Positions 1 through 8,851 of a DNA stretch of 35,294 bases are shown here, one piece after another. Positions within the stretch are counted from its first letter, which is position 1. Each line of letters opens with the position of its first letter. Where the stretch lies: the NCBI RefSeq assembly GCF_016595795.1, contig NZ_JAENHN010000050.1, positions 23,443 through 58,736 on the forward strand, read 5' to 3'. Source of the DNA: Clostridium yunnanense (GTDB lineage Bacteria > Bacillota > Clostridia > Clostridiales > Clostridiaceae). Both the position numbers and the translations under genes were made by a program. The notes below the pieces were generated by a model. That model did no database searches. It saw nothing but the letters and a program-made list of their open reading frames with translations, and was not told the origin of the DNA.

Positions 1-429
1 CCCTTTAGTAACCAATGGGTTTGTTGCTGATGTTGAAACTGTTGGAATCTTTGCCTTCTTTACTATATCTCCAGCAGCCATTGAAAGTGAGCTTCCGTAA
101 CTTCCTATTATCGCTGTAACCTTTTCTTTCTCTATAAGTCTAGAAGCAGCATTAGATGCCTCTACTTTATCAGACTTATTATCAACTATAACTAGTTCTA
201 TTTTCTTCCCATTAACTTCAGGATAAAGCTTGTTTGCAAGTTTTATTCCCTCTACCTCTAATTCTCCAGCACCAGCATTTGCACCTGTTAATGGTTCAAA
301 AACCCCAATTTTTATAGTATCACTGCTACTATTAGTGTTAGAATCCGATACCTTCTCAATCTGGCAACTTGAAAGTACTGTTCCTACAGCCAATACTGCA
401 CTTATTATAATAGCTAATCTTCTTTTCAT
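1..429 (-). CDS. Branched-chain amino acid-type ABC transporter substrate-binding lipoprotein, copy A (partial)
   Basis: This is the first 143 codons of an extracytoplasmic binding protein that would capture an amino acid and deliver it to an ABC importer; the rest lies beyond the window edge. The ATG at 427-429 follows a GAGGGG-type ribosome binding site. A lipoprotein signal peptide is visible (Lys-Arg-Arg, a hydrophobic stretch, then the lipobox Leu-Ser-Ser-Cys), followed by the Peripla_BP_6 (LivJ/LivK) start IKIGVFEPLTG. The protein is almost identical to the product of the next gene upstream (1008-2186), differing mainly in a short serine/glycine linker after the lipid anchor (one residue shorter here) and a few substitutions such as Tyr for Trp near residue 115. 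Ligand specificity cannot be read from the sequence. It has its own 578-bp upstream region, so it is probably transcribed independently. Confidence 0.9.
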   Translation of the reverse strand, partial: MKRRLAIIISAVLAVGTVLSSCQIEKVSDSNTNSSSDTIKIGVFEPLTGANAGAGELEVEGIKLANKLYPEVNGKKIELVIVDNKSDKVEASNAASRLIEKEKVTAIIGSYGSSLSMAAGDIVKKAKIPTVSTSATNPLVTKG

Positions 430-518
430 TATTTTAATCCCCTCTTATGAATATTTACGAATATACTTATTGCTGAATAACGCCTTCGTATGTTGTTGTT
501 AATTTTATATCACCAAAA

Positions 519-533
519 TATTTTCTGTCAATT
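519..533 (-). promoter_or_regulatory. Possible CodY-like box upstream of copy A
   Basis: TATTTTCTGTCAATT matches 12 of 15 positions of the CodY consensus AATTTTCWGAAAATT and lies about 90 bp before the copy A start. CodY is the usual branched-chain amino acid-responsive repressor of such transporters in Firmicutes. In this AT-rich DNA a match of this quality can arise by chance, and copy B has only a poorer match near 2275, so this is a weak call. Confidence 0.25.
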
Positions 534-660
534 GAAAAGTATTGTTGCATTATTATTCAACTTCATAAAATTATTCACATATTATTCATTTATGGATTAA
601 TTTAATAATAATTCATTATATAGCTATTATAATTAACACTTTATTAAGTTTTTAGATTTA

Positions 661-705
661 TTTTTATTATTCTATCACTAAAACACACTTTTTATTATTT
701 GTATT
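661..705 (-). repeat. Duplicated upstream block, copy A
   Basis: This 45-bp block is nearly identical to 2416-2460. Both start about 230 bp upstream of their respective start codons (429 and 2186), while the DNA in between has diverged more. Conservation at fixed distance suggests a cis-regulatory role or transcription start region retained after tandem duplication. No clear -35/-10 pair was found in it. Confidence 0.55.
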
Positions 706-1007
706 CCTCTGGAGGACAAGTTAGTTTTGTATAAATAATTACAAAACAAAAAATTAAAACCAAACTTTTTTGCATTTTTAGAAAGTATACATTTCATATT
801 CTATATAGTATCAATGTAAACGTAATTATTCGTATATACTATTTATATATTTCCTTAATTCCTAGCCGATTTCAAACTTTTCCACTAAAACAGAGAGGGA
901 TCCTACTTCAAATATTAAATCATGTACGCCTTCAATGTAATAACCCAAGATTTTATACACACACAATTTAAGTCTTCACAAAGGATCCCACTAGTTTTTT
1001 AATTGCT

Positions 1008-2186
1008 CTATTTTGTTGGTTCTATTAAATCAAGATAAGTAAACTTTCCATCCTTTACTTGTTTAATAACCGCTGATTTTACTGCATTTCTATCTTCATC
1101 AAAATTAACAACACCGGCAGCACCTTGGAAATCCTTAGTCTTTACTAGCTCGTCTCTTAATTTAACTGAATCTTCTGAGCCAGTTCTCTTTAGCCCATCT
1201 ACTAGTAAAAGATACGCATCATATGCAAGGGCTGAAACCGCAGCAGGTTCTTTACCGTTATATTCCTTCTTGTACTCAGTTAAGAATTTTTCTGATTCCT
1301 TTGTTATAGGCTTTTCCGTTGCAAAGAAAGTAGAGAATACTGCTCCATTAACAGCACTGCCGCCTATCTTTAAGAAGTCTGGTGTCTCCCATGTGTCTCC
1401 ACCGACTATTGGAGCTTTTATTCCTAAATCTCTTGCTTGCTTTATTAGAAGCGCTGATTCAGTGAAGTTACCAGGCGCAAATATTACATCTGGATTTTGT
1501 GATTTTATATTAGTTAACTGTGCACTAAAATCTTGATCTCCAGTATTATAGTTAGATACAGAAACTATAGCTTTGCTATCTCCAGTTAATTTTGTGAATG
1601 AATCTGTAAAATACTTAGCTAATCCAACTGCGTAGTCATTAGAAACTTCTTGTACTATTGCGACCTTCTTAGCATTAAGCTTTGAGTAAGCATAATTTGC
1701 CATTACTGTTCCTTGGAATGGATCTATAAAACAAACTCTAAAATAGTAGTCATTTCCCTTAGTAACCAACGGATTTGTTGCTGATGTTGCAACTGTTGGA
1801 ATCTTTGCCTTCTTTACTATATCTCCAGCAGCCATTGATAAGGAACTTCCCCAACTTCCTATAATAGCTGTAACCTTCTCTTTTTCAACAAGTCTTGAAG
1901 CTGCATTAGATGCCTCTACTTTATCAGACTTATTATCAACTATCACTAGTTCTATTTTCTTTCCATTAACTTCAGGATAAAGCTTGTTAGCCAGTTTTAT
2001 TCCCTCTACCTCTAGTTCTCCACCACCAGCATTTGCACCTGTAAGCGGTTCAAAAACTCCTATTTTTATCGTATCACTACCACCACCACTGGACTTAGAG
2101 TCTGATACCTTTTCAACCTGACAGCTTGAAAGCACTGTTCCCACGGCTAATACCGCACTAATTATAATTGCTAGTTTTCTTTTCAT
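1008..2186 (-). CDS. Branched-chain amino acid-type ABC transporter substrate-binding lipoprotein, copy B
   Basis: This is a complete 392-residue periplasmic-type binding protein of the LivJ/LivK (Peripla_BP_6) family. It would be lipid-anchored outside the membrane and feed an amino acid-type ligand to an ABC permease, but no permease or ATPase gene is in the window. Residues 1-22 form a lipoprotein signal ending in Leu-Ser-Ser-Cys (Cys22), followed by a Ser/Gly linker and the two-lobed domain, with family features such as EVEGIKLA and NKSDKVEASNAASRL. A longer frame opens 33 bases upstream, but the ATG at 2184-2186 is preferred because GGGGGAGAAAAT lies just before it and the protein then begins with a normal signal peptide, as in copy A. 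The two genes are a recent tandem duplication. Confidence 0.93.
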   Translation of the reverse strand: MKRKLAIIISAVLAVGTVLSSCQVEKVSDSKSSGGGSDTIKIGVFEPLTGANAGGGELEVEGIKLANKLYPEVNGKKIELVIVDNKSDKVEASNAASRLVEKEKVTAIIGSWGSSLSMAAGDIVKKAKIPTVATSATNPLVTKGNDYYFRVCFIDPFQGTVMANYAYSKLNAKKVAIVQEVSNDYAVGLAKYFTDSFTKLTGDSKAIVSVSNYNTGDQDFSAQLTNIKSQNPDVIFAPGNFTESALLIKQARDLGIKAPIVGGDTWETPDFLKIGGSAVNGAVFSTFFATEKPITKESEKFLTEYKKEYNGKEPAAVSALAYDAYLLLVDGLKRTGSEDSVKLRDELVKTKDFQGAAGVVNFDEDRNAVKSAVIKQVKDGKFTYLDLIEPTK

Positions 2187-2415
2187 TAATTTTCTCCCCC
2201 TTTTAATAAATACGAACATTCACTTATTGCTGATTAACTTTCTGCATTACATATTAGCGATTTTTTCAATAATTAATTTTTCAAAAATCGAAAAACACAT
2301 TGTATTTTTATTCATGCAACTTTTTTATGTTTACATATTATACATCTTATTTACATTTAATATATTATCATACGATTTTCAAAATTACTAGCAATTTAAT
2401 ATATTTTTGCTTTTA

Positions 2416-2460
2416 TTTTTATCATTCTATCACCAAAGTACACTTTTTATTATTTGTATT
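2416..2460 (-). repeat. Duplicated upstream block, copy B
   Basis: This is the partner of 661-705, differing at only a handful of positions, about 230 bp upstream of the copy B start codon. See the copy A entry for interpretation. Confidence 0.55.
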
Positions 2461-2601
2461 TCTACTGAATACATCTACAAATCATTTGCAATATTATTGG
2501 TTTTCATAATCACCATAAATACATTTGCAATTTTAAATAAATATATATGCATAAAAATATTTTTTGCATGTAAACGTATTTTTAACTTTTTTTCTATTTA
2601 C

Positions 2602-2630
2602 TTGAATTTAAAAAACTCGATAATTATGAT
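2602..2630 (+). promoter_or_regulatory. Sigma-A-type promoter of the chemoreceptor gene
   Basis: TTGAAT (2602-2607), a 17-bp spacer and TATGAT (2625-2630) give a good vegetative promoter about 60 bp before the TTG start of the chemoreceptor gene. Confidence 0.55.
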
Positions 2631-2690
2631 AATATGTTTATAATAACATTCGGCAAAAATATACAAACAACTTAAGAGGGGGCAATTATT

Positions 2691-4406
2691 TTGAAAAGGG
2701 GATTAAAATCAATCAAACTTACCACTAAAATCACTTATATCTTTGTGACACTTCTAGCACTTCTATTAATAATTGGGCTAAGTGAAATCTACAATCTAAG
2801 ATCTGTGAATAACAATTTGCAACACATTTATTCCGTTAATATGAAAGCAATTCAAGATGTAAGGACTCTTAGGGAAAACATTCAGGAATCTCAGGTTAAT
2901 ACGCTTCTAGCTATGGATGAAAGAAATAAATCAAATCTATCTAGATACAGTGATGAAATTACTTCCCTTAATTTAGAGAACAATTCCATACTTCAGCAAT
3001 ATACAAAATCAGTAACAAGCAGTAAGGAAAAATCGCTTCTTAAAGATTTGACTACGATGTTAGGCGACTATATCAAGTCAAGAGATGAAACTATCAACTT
3101 TATAAAAACAGGCGATTATCAAAGAGCTAAGGATATCATAACAACTGTTACACTAAAAAGAGATTCCGTCGATAATGTAATTAAAAACATAGTACAATTC
3201 AATCAAAATGAGTCAAGACAAGCATATGATGATTCAAGAAGCACCTATAATCTTTCAATAACTCTTACCTATATAGTCTTAGGAGTTTCCTTAATCATTA
3301 CAATATTATGTTCTTTATATCTCAGGTCCTATATAGCTAAAAAATTAAAATCAATAATCTCATTTACCGAAAAACTTAAAAACGGGGATTTATCAGATAC
3401 ACTTAAAGTTAAGACTCTGGATGAGTTTGGTAGAATTGAAGATTCTTTAAATGCAACCGTACTCTCATTAAGAAATGTAATTTCGGAGATAAACAATAGT
3501 GCAGTTAATCTAAGCTCATCAAGTGAGGAATTATCAGCAACAATGGAAGAAGTAACTTCAAAAGTAGATACCATAAATGAAAGCATACAGCATATAGGTA
3601 GTGGAGTTCAAGAATTAACTTCAAGCATCGAAGAAGTAAACTACTCTACAGATAAAATAGCTTCTCAAGTTACTGGTTTAGGATCAGATGCTGATCACAG
3701 CTATAATTCTGCTAAAGATATCGAAGCTAGAGCAACTAGCTTAAAGAACAACTCAACCGAACTAGTAAAGAACTCAAAAGAACTTTATATGTCTAACCAA
3801 GAGGCTGTACTAAGCTCTATTGAGCAAGGTAAAGTTGTTTCGCAAATTAAGCTAATGGCAACCACAATAACTCAAATTGCAGATCAAACCAACTTATTAG
3901 CACTTAACGCTATGATAGAATCAGCAAGGGCAGGTGATGCTGGAAGAGGTTTTGCTGTTGTTGCAGGTGAAATAATAAAATTAGCAGACAGTTCAATGTC
4001 AGCAGTTAAGAACATCAACAGGGTTACTGATCAAATAGAATTAGCATTTAAGAGTTTATCAGACAACGCCACTAACATACTTAAATATATAGAAGATATA
4101 GTCACTCCTACTAATGAAGAAATGATAAACATAGGGTATCAATATGGAGATGACGCAAAATTAGTTGCGGATATATCAAGAAAATTCCATCAATCATCCT
4201 ACTCTATAAAAGGAATAGTAGAAAAGATAAATAGAGAAATCGAAAATGTAAGTGCTATGTCTCAACAAACTAACTCTTCTTCACAAGAAATAATAGAGAG
4301 TATATCCGAAGCTGCAGCTGCAATAGAGGAAGTTAGTAGAACTGCTATGTCACAGACTGAGCTAGCTCAAAAACTAAGTATATTAACTAGCAAATTTACA
4401 CTTTAG
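2691..4406 (+). CDS. Methyl-accepting chemotaxis protein
   Basis: This 571-residue transmembrane chemoreceptor senses an external signal and controls the CheA kinase. The order is: short cytoplasmic N-terminus, membrane segment 1 (about residues 14-31), an extracellular helical domain of the four-helix-bundle type (about 35-185), membrane segment 2 (about 188-209), a HAMP domain (about 210-262), and a long coiled-coil signalling domain. The kinase-binding hairpin tip is near 394-425 ([19 protein letters not shown], then [11 protein letters not shown]). The tip departs from the usual form at a few positions (Met for Ala, Ser for Ala, Asp for Glu), as is common in clostridial receptors. The start is TTG at 2691, supported by AAGAGGGGG a few bases upstream. 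It stands alone between its own promoter and terminator; no che genes are nearby. The ligand is unknown. Confidence 0.94.
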   Translation: MKRGLKSIKLTTKITYIFVTLLALLLIIGLSEIYNLRSVNNNLQHIYSVNMKAIQDVRTLRENIQESQVNTLLAMDERNKSNLSRYSDEITSLNLENNSILQQYTKSVTSSKEKSLLKDLTTMLGDYIKSRDETINFIKTGDYQRAKDIITTVTLKRDSVDNVIKNIVQFNQNESRQAYDDSRSTYNLSITLTYIVLGVSLIITILCSLYLRSYIAKKLKSIISFTEKLKNGDLSDTLKVKTLDEFGRIEDSLNATVLSLRNVISEINNSAVNLSSSSEELSATMEEVTSKVDTINESIQHIGSGVQELTSSIEEVNYSTDKIASQVTGLGSDADHSYNSAKDIEARATSLKNNSTELVKNSKELYMSNQEAVLSSIEQGKVVSQIKLMATTITQIADQTNLLALNAMIESARAGDAGRGFAVVAGEIIKLADSSMSAVKNINRVTDQIELAFKSLSDNATNILKYIEDIVTPTNEEMINIGYQYGDDAKLVADISRKFHQSSYSIKGIVEKINREIENVSAMSQQTNSSSQEIIESISEAAAAIEEVSRTAMSQTELAQKLSILTSKFTL

Positions 4407-4446
4407 AATATAATAAACTACTATCTTACTTACAACATCTTTTCAA

Positions 4447-4487
4447 CAAAAAAATAACCTCGAAAAGTTTTTCGAGGTTATTTTTTT
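4447..4487. terminator. Bidirectional intrinsic terminator
   Basis: The inverted repeat AATAACCTCGAAAA (4453-4466) / TTTTCGAGGTTATT (4469-4482) has a run of T after it and a run of A before it. It can therefore stop both the chemoreceptor transcript (plus) and the convergent nucleotidyltransferase transcript (minus). Confidence 0.9.
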
Positions 4488-4505
4488 AGCCCTATTTTAT
4501 AAAAT

Positions 4506-5063
4506 TTAAGCCTTATCACCTGTAAGGCTCTTAATATTACAGACAACTGCTTCGGGCAAAGGTTGTGTTAAAGCCCTATCAAAAAGTTCATAGTGATTAA
4601 CACCATTACTAATAAGATATTCTTCAATCATATTAACCTTACTTTCTCTTCCAGACATTAATTGATATAGCACATACCAATCTTCCAAAGAACTTAATGG
4701 TAATATATAATCATTTATTTTTCTATATTCAACTATAGCTGCTTCATCAATCTTAAGTCTATAATCTCCACACTGGTGGGCTAAGCCAAAGTTACACATT
4801 ATATCAACTGATGTATCTCTTACTATATAAGTATAAAAATATTCAGTCAGGTATGGATACTTTTTCTCTTTTCTTTGCTCTATCCCAATCTTATCAAATA
4901 TATCTTTTACTTTCATTATATCTTTTTCATCGATAACTATATCAATGTCATTAGGGCTGTCAACTATTCCATGGAAGTATAATAGTACCGATGACCCTAT
5001 CATCCATCTTACTTTTTCTTTGTTAAGTTCGTTAGCAATATAATATAAATCATCAAACTTCAA
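4506..5063 (-). CDS. Nucleotidyltransferase-fold protein
   Basis: This 185-residue soluble protein has the DNA polymerase beta-like nucleotidyltransferase signature: Gly-Ser-Ser at 23-25 followed by the metal-binding pattern NDIDIVID at 38-45. It would transfer a nucleoside monophosphate to a small molecule or protein. Its size and the GSS...DIDI layout resemble aminoglycoside- or lincosamide-type nucleotidyltransferases and uncharacterised relatives; the substrate is unknown. The start is TTG (5061-5063) behind GAAGGAGAAGAG. It is a single gene with no HEPN partner next to it, which argues against a MNT/HEPN toxin-antitoxin pair. Confidence 0.72.
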   Translation of the reverse strand: MKFDDLYYIANELNKEKVRWMIGSSVLLYFHGIVDSPNDIDIVIDEKDIMKVKDIFDKIGIEQRKEKKYPYLTEYFYTYIVRDTSVDIMCNFGLAHQCGDYRLKIDEAAIVEYRKINDYILPLSSLEDWYVLYQLMSGRESKVNMIEEYLISNGVNHYELFDRALTQPLPEAVVCNIKSLTGDKA

Positions 5064-5379
5064 AATTCTCTTCTCCTTCTATAAAAATATTATCTTTTCG
5101 TATAGCATGATTTAAATTCTTAGTATGTTTTTTGTTGTCATTATATTATTTTTACTAGTATTCAACATATCACTCCAGTATATTTTAGTATTTTATTTAT
5201 GAATTAATGTTTAATCTAATAGCATAAAGATAATTTTCAATAGTTTTATTAATATAATAATCCTTTCAATACTACAAGCATCTAAAAAAAAACTTATATT
5301 AAAATGATCATATAATAAATTATACATTAGTAGATCATCTATGTGTTTACGTATTAATTAAAATCGGAAAATTTATAGC
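5064..5379. other. Intergenic region, AT-rich
   Basis: This gap separates the end of the mccA transcription unit from the upstream end of the nucleotidyltransferase gene (both on the minus strand). It was read for an S-box (SAM riboswitch) or antisense RNA like that described downstream of ubiG-mccB-mccA in Clostridium acetobutylicum; none of the conserved S-box sequences was found. No gene is apparent. Confidence 0.5.
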
Positions 5380-5414
5380 AAAAAAATTACAGAAGCATTA
5401 GAACTCCTGTAATT
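5380..5414 (-). terminator. Terminator of the methyltransferase-mccB-mccA unit
   Basis: Read on the minus strand, AATTACAGGAG, an 8-nt loop and CTTCTGTAATT form an 11-bp stem (one G-U pair) followed by seven T, just after the mccA stop codon. Confidence 0.88.
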
Positions 5415-5433
5415 GTTAATAGTTGTAAAGTTA

Positions 5434-6345
5434 TTAATTATATATACCTTTACTTAGATATCTATCCCCTCTATCAGGAAATATTGTAACTATATTTCCC
5501 TTATCTATAGTCTTAGCAAGTTTTAATGTCGCTGAAAGTGCTGCTCCAGATGAACTCCCCACTATAATTCCCTCTTTATATGCCAGCTCCTTTACTAACT
5601 TAAGAGCCTCTTCATCATTAATCTTTATTATCTTATCCACCAAGTTCATATCCATAGTTTTAGGTATAAAATCATTGCCTATGCCTTCTATATTGTAACA
5701 GCCAGCTATTCCACCACCCATAGTGGAGCCTTCTGGGTCTGCTAGAACTCCCTTTATAGTTTTATCTTGCTCCTTAAGATATTTTACTACACCACTGTAA
5801 GTGCCCCCACTACCAGCACCAGCCACCAAATAATCTATATTTCCCTCTAATGCTTTATATATTTCAGGACCTGTAGTTTCATAATGAGCAAGCGGATTAT
5901 ATATATTTTCAAACTGTTTAAAACTAATGGAATCTTTTGTAGCTTTCAAAAGTTCTTCTGCTTTCTCAACCGCCCCTAACATGCCAAATTCTCTAGGAGT
6001 GTTTATAACTTTAGCTCCAAGTGCCCTCATAAGCATTTGTTTTTCTTCAGAAAACTTAGTAGGTACTACAAATATAATATTGTACCCTTTATTTATTGCA
6101 GCCAAAGCTACTCCAAGTCCAGTATTACCAGCAGTTGCTTCTATAATTGTATGTCCTTTTTTTAGTAACCCCTGATCTTCAGCTGCCTTTATCATATATT
6201 CACCGATTCTATCCTTTACGCTCCCACCCGGGTTGCAGTATTCTAGTTTTGCAAATATATTTACACCTTCTTTTAAGCTGAAATGATTTAATTTAATAAT
6301 AGGTGTGTTTCCTATAAGCTCTCTTATATCATTTATATATTCCAC
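5434..6345 (-). CDS. mccA: PLP-dependent cystathionine beta-synthase / cysteine synthase family (MccA-like)
   Basis: This 303-residue fold-type II PLP enzyme belongs to the CysK/CBS family. The PLP lysine is Lys44 in GGSVKDR, the phosphate loop is TAGNTG near residue 72, and the glycine-rich GAGSGGTYSG loop is present. CysK-type proteins make cysteine from O-acetylserine and sulfide. MccA, the form in methionine-to-cysteine operons, instead condenses O-acetylserine with homocysteine to cystathionine. The MccA reading is preferred because the gene follows mccB and a methyltransferase under a cysteine T-box, the order known from Clostridium acetobutylicum ubiG-mccB-mccA. The start is GTG at 6343-6345 behind GAGGGG; an overlapping ATG is closed by a stop. 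Lacking an assay, plain cysteine synthase remains possible. Confidence 0.88.
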   Translation of the reverse strand: MEYINDIRELIGNTPIIKLNHFSLKEGVNIFAKLEYCNPGGSVKDRIGEYMIKAAEDQGLLKKGHTIIEATAGNTGLGVALAAINKGYNIIFVVPTKFSEEKQMLMRALGAKVINTPREFGMLGAVEKAEELLKATKDSISFKQFENIYNPLAHYETTGPEIYKALEGNIDYLVAGAGSGGTYSGVVKYLKEQDKTIKGVLADPEGSTMGGGIAGCYNIEGIGNDFIPKTMDMNLVDKIIKINDEEALKLVKELAYKEGIIVGSSSGAALSATLKLAKTIDKGNIVTIFPDRGDRYLSKGIYN

Positions 6346-6398
6346 ATTAATCCCCTCTTTAAATTGTTTAATACATCCATGTTATTTATATCTTATAT

Positions 6399-7544
6399 TT
6401 ATATCTTGGATTTATTTAAAGCACTCTGTATATCTTTAATTAAATCATCTTCACTTTCTATACCTATTGAAAGTCTTATTAAATTATCAACTATTCCAAC
6501 TTTTTGTCTAATTTCATAAGGAATCGATCCATGAGTCATAGATGCTGGATGACAAACTAGAGATTCCACTCCTCCAAGACTTTCTCCAAATGTTATTACA
6601 TCTAAGGATTCAACAAATTTCTTATAATCATAACCGTCCTTAAGAACAAAAGAAATAACTCCACCAAATCCACTTGCCTGCTTCTTATGAGTGTTATGTC
6701 CTACGTGACTTTCAAGTCCTGGATAAAATACCTTTTCTATCTCTTCTCTATTATTTAGATACTTAGCTATAACATCTGCATTTTTGTTGTGTCTATCCAT
6801 TCTAACTGCTAAGGTCTTTATCCCTCTTATCAATAGGAAAGAGTCAAATGGAGCCAAAACACCACCAGTTGAGTTTTGTATAAAATGAAGTCTTTCACTT
6901 AACTCTTCATTATTAACCACTACCAAACCAGCTACTAGATCACTATGTCCACCTAAATACTTAGTAGCACTATGAACCACTATATCAGCACCTAACTCTA
7001 TAGGTCTTTGAAGATATGGGGTCATAAAAGTATTGTCCACTACTGTTAGTATTGAATTTTCCTTAGCTATTTTTGAAACCGCTTCAATATCTGTTATATC
7101 CATTAAGGGGTTAGTTGGAGTTTCTATAAATATAGCTTTTACCTTATCATCTATACTTGCTCTAATTTCTTCAAGATCAGTTGTATTGACTATACCGTAA
7201 CTTATATCAAAGTTCTTAAATACTTTGTCTAGAACTCTGAAAGTTCCACCATAAAGATTGTTTGATATAAGAAGCTTATCTCCGGACTTAAATAATGACA
7301 CAACTGCTGTTATTGCTGCCATTCCAGAAGCAAAGGCATAACCTGCGTATCCTCTTTCCAATTCAGCTATTAGCTTTTCCACAGCTTCTCTAGTTGGGTT
7401 TCCAGTTCTTGAATATTCATATCCTTTATTTACACCAAATCCAGGTTGTTTATATGTTGAAGTTTGAAATATAGGTACATTAACTGCTCCTGTTCTTTCG
7501 TCTCCATCTATTCCTCCATGTATTAACAATGATTCAAAATTCAT
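6399..7544 (-). CDS. mccB: Cystathionine gamma-lyase / trans-sulfuration PLP enzyme (MccB-like)
   Basis: This 381-residue fold-type I PLP enzyme of the Cys/Met metabolism family has full family length. It carries the conserved YSRTGNPTR segment (45-53), SGMAA (73-77), ETPTNP (141-146) and the PLP lysine Lys195 in HSATKYLGGHSD. In the trans-sulfuration pathway such enzymes cleave cystathionine to cysteine (MccB) or form it from O-acylhomoserine (MetB/MetI). The pairing with an MccA-type gene 53 bp downstream and the cysteine-specific T-box upstream favour cystathionine gamma-lyase plus homocysteine lyase activity, completing methionine-to-cysteine conversion. AGGAGG precedes the ATG. Confidence 0.9.
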   Translation of the reverse strand: MNFESLLIHGGIDGDERTGAVNVPIFQTSTYKQPGFGVNKGYEYSRTGNPTREAVEKLIAELERGYAGYAFASGMAAITAVVSLFKSGDKLLISNNLYGGTFRVLDKVFKNFDISYGIVNTTDLEEIRASIDDKVKAIFIETPTNPLMDITDIEAVSKIAKENSILTVVDNTFMTPYLQRPIELGADIVVHSATKYLGGHSDLVAGLVVVNNEELSERLHFIQNSTGGVLAPFDSFLLIRGIKTLAVRMDRHNKNADVIAKYLNNREEIEKVFYPGLESHVGHNTHKKQASGFGGVISFVLKDGYDYKKFVESLDVITFGESLGGVESLVCHPASMTHGSIPYEIRQKVGIVDNLIRLSIGIESEDDLIKDIQSALNKSKI

Positions 7545-7718
7545 AATTATTTCCTCCTAATTTTTAAGTGTCCTTGTACATCAACTTTTAAGCACAAGCG
7601 TAAATGTTTTATAGATTTATTATATTTTTATATTGTAAAAAATTTCTTATTAATTTTATTAAACTGACTTTTTAAGCTTTCTAATCAAATTCATTTACCA
7701 GTGTATTTTTTATAAGAC

Positions 7719-7804
7719 TGTACCACTTCATCATCCAACAGCATTATAGAATTTTAATGTAATTTCCTTAAATATTAATATTATAAATATATTGAAGTGG
7801 TACA
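7719..7804. repeat. Inverted repeat between the methyltransferase gene and mccB
   Basis: TGTACCACTTCA (7719-7730) is repeated in inverse orientation at 7793-7804, a perfect 12-bp match around 62 bp of AT-rich DNA. A closely related inverted repeat (GATGTATCACTTCA) lies at 21109-21203. The pair may be members of a small non-autonomous repeat family, or this one may form a long hairpin in the leader between the two genes. Confidence 0.55.
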
Positions 7805-7819
7805 TATTTTACTTTATAT

Positions 7820-8446
7820 TTATTTCTTAATTGCCGTGGCCATAAATATACCTGGGTTAGTAAACTCACCCTTGCTTGAATAGCCTTCGCATCTAAGCCC
7901 TGTATCTTCTACCTTTATAGCTGTAAATCCGGCGTTTTCTAACCATTTCCTAATCTGCTCTTCAGTAAATCCTAACCATTCATCATACATCTCTTCTCTA
8001 GCCCATTCACCATTATGCTGATATACATCAGATATCAAAACAGTTCCGTTTTGTTTTAATACTCTATACATTTCTTTTATAGCTTTCTCTGCATCTACTA
8101 TATGGTGCAATGCCATATTTATAAAAACTCCATCTATTGATTCATCAAATAGTGCTAGGTCATCTAAAGAAGATTTTATTGGATAAATATTTTTAAGTCC
8201 TACATTATTAGCTGAAGCCTTTAGTTCTTTCAGCATATTATATGATCTATCTAAAGAGAATACCATTGCTGATTCTCGAGCAAGTCCCAATGAAACAAAT
8301 CCTGTTCCACATCCTAAATCAGCTACCACCTTATCTTTAATATTAAATTTTGCTACTATTCTATCTCTTACCTCATCTTTGAAATATTCGCTCCTCATAG
8401 TATTCCATTTGTTTGCTATACTATCAAAATACTGATTAGAATTCAT
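7820..8446 (-). CDS. Class I SAM-dependent methyltransferase (UbiG/YrrT-like)
   Basis: This 208-residue cytosolic methyltransferase has motif I VADLGCGTGF (residues 41-50), an acidic residue after strand 2 (SLDRS), and the later motifs seen in Methyltransf_11 proteins. The longest frame opens with TTG 18 bases upstream, but the ATG at 8444-8446 is chosen because AAAGGAG lies 8 bases before it. It is the first gene after the cysteine T-box and precedes mccB and mccA. Its relatives ubiG (C. acetobutylicum) and yrrT (B. subtilis) occupy the same position, where a methyltransferase is thought to turn S-adenosylmethionine into S-adenosylhomocysteine on the way to homocysteine and cysteine. The methyl acceptor is unknown. 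A 275-bp gap separates it from mccB. Confidence 0.88.
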   Translation of the reverse strand: MNSNQYFDSIANKWNTMRSEYFKDEVRDRIVAKFNIKDKVVADLGCGTGFVSLGLARESAMVFSLDRSYNMLKELKASANNVGLKNIYPIKSSLDDLALFDESIDGVFINMALHHIVDAEKAIKEMYRVLKQNGTVLISDVYQHNGEWAREEMYDEWLGFTEEQIRKWLENAGFTAIKVEDTGLRCEGYSSKGEFTNPGIFMATAIKK

Positions 8447-8540
8447 AATATCTTCTCCTTTCAAAATAAAATTATTATCTAAACAACTATAACTTTTCTT
8501 ATATATAGGTAATTAAAAGCACTAACTTGGTCCTCTATAA

Positions 8541-8851
8541 AGTAAAAAAACTCCTGCCTCTAACATATATAGAGGCAGAAGTTATATTCCGCGGTTCCAC
8601 TCTAATTAACCCTAAATTAAATTATAAGGTTATCTCCGAATTCAGGTACTTTACCATACCCTAACGCTTTAACGAGCGTACCCGCTGCCGTCTACTATAG
8701 TTCGAGGCAGAGCTCAAAGATGCATTCGCATAAGTTTTACTAAAAATCTCTTTCAGCCAAGGAGACTTATCTCTGGTAGCTAATCTCATGCTACTATTTC
8801 TTATCACAGCAATTTCCTATCAATCTTATCAACTTTCTAGGTTATATTATT
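8541..8851 (-). ncRNA. T-box leader, cysteine specifier (TGC)
   Basis: Read on the minus strand, this leader contains the whole T-box layout: Stem I with the specifier loop TGCGAATGCATCTTTGAGC (8712-8730), the T-box sequence AATTAGAGTGGAACCGCGG (8589-8607), and an intrinsic terminator (stem CTTCTGCCTCTA / TAGAGGCAGGAG, loop about 8563-8570, T-run 8544-8550). The specifier triplet after the conserved GAA is TGC at 8722-8724, which pairs with tRNA-Cys. Uncharged tRNA-Cys should stabilise the antiterminator and allow transcription of the methyltransferase, mccB and mccA when cysteine is scarce. A cysteine T-box before ubiG-mccB-mccA is known from Clostridium acetobutylicum. Confidence 0.95.

Larger units (their letters stand above)
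430..1007. other. Intergenic region between the two binding-protein genes
   Basis: This 578-bp AT-rich gap should hold the 3' end of the copy B transcript and the promoter of copy A. Part of it repeats the region upstream of copy B: the stretch next to the start codon (about 449-475) resembles 2205-2235, and 661-705 matches 2416-2460. An inverted repeat GGGATCCT (897-904) / AGGATCCC (982-989) flanks 77 bp and lies just beyond the copy B stop, but no U-run follows it, so it is not called a terminator. No coding potential was seen. Confidence 0.6.
2187..2690. other. Divergent intergenic region between copy B and the chemoreceptor gene
   Basis: This is a very AT-rich 504-bp gap with divergent transcription. 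It contains the upstream block shared with copy A (2416-2460), the chemoreceptor promoter (2602-2630) and the two ribosome binding sites. Short open frames on the plus strand (2300-2509, 2407-2643) have no ribosome binding site and a composition typical of noncoding AT-rich DNA; they are not called. Confidence 0.6.

Noticed and set aside
230-502. Plus-strand open frame opposite the start of binding protein copy A
   Set aside because: It is antisense to a clear gene and extends into its promoter region; no ribosome binding site or recognisable protein.
897-989. Inverted repeat GGGATCCT / AGGATCCC as terminator of copy B
   Set aside because: The loop is 77 nt and no U-run follows on the minus strand; too weak to call.
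2300-2643. Two overlapping plus-strand open frames upstream of the chemoreceptor gene
   Set aside because: Phe/Tyr/Ile-rich translation of AT-rich intergenic DNA, no ribosome binding site, and they overlap the duplicated control block and promoter.
4506-5063. MNT/HEPN toxin-antitoxin system
   Set aside because: Only the nucleotidyltransferase-like gene is present; no HEPN partner lies beside it.
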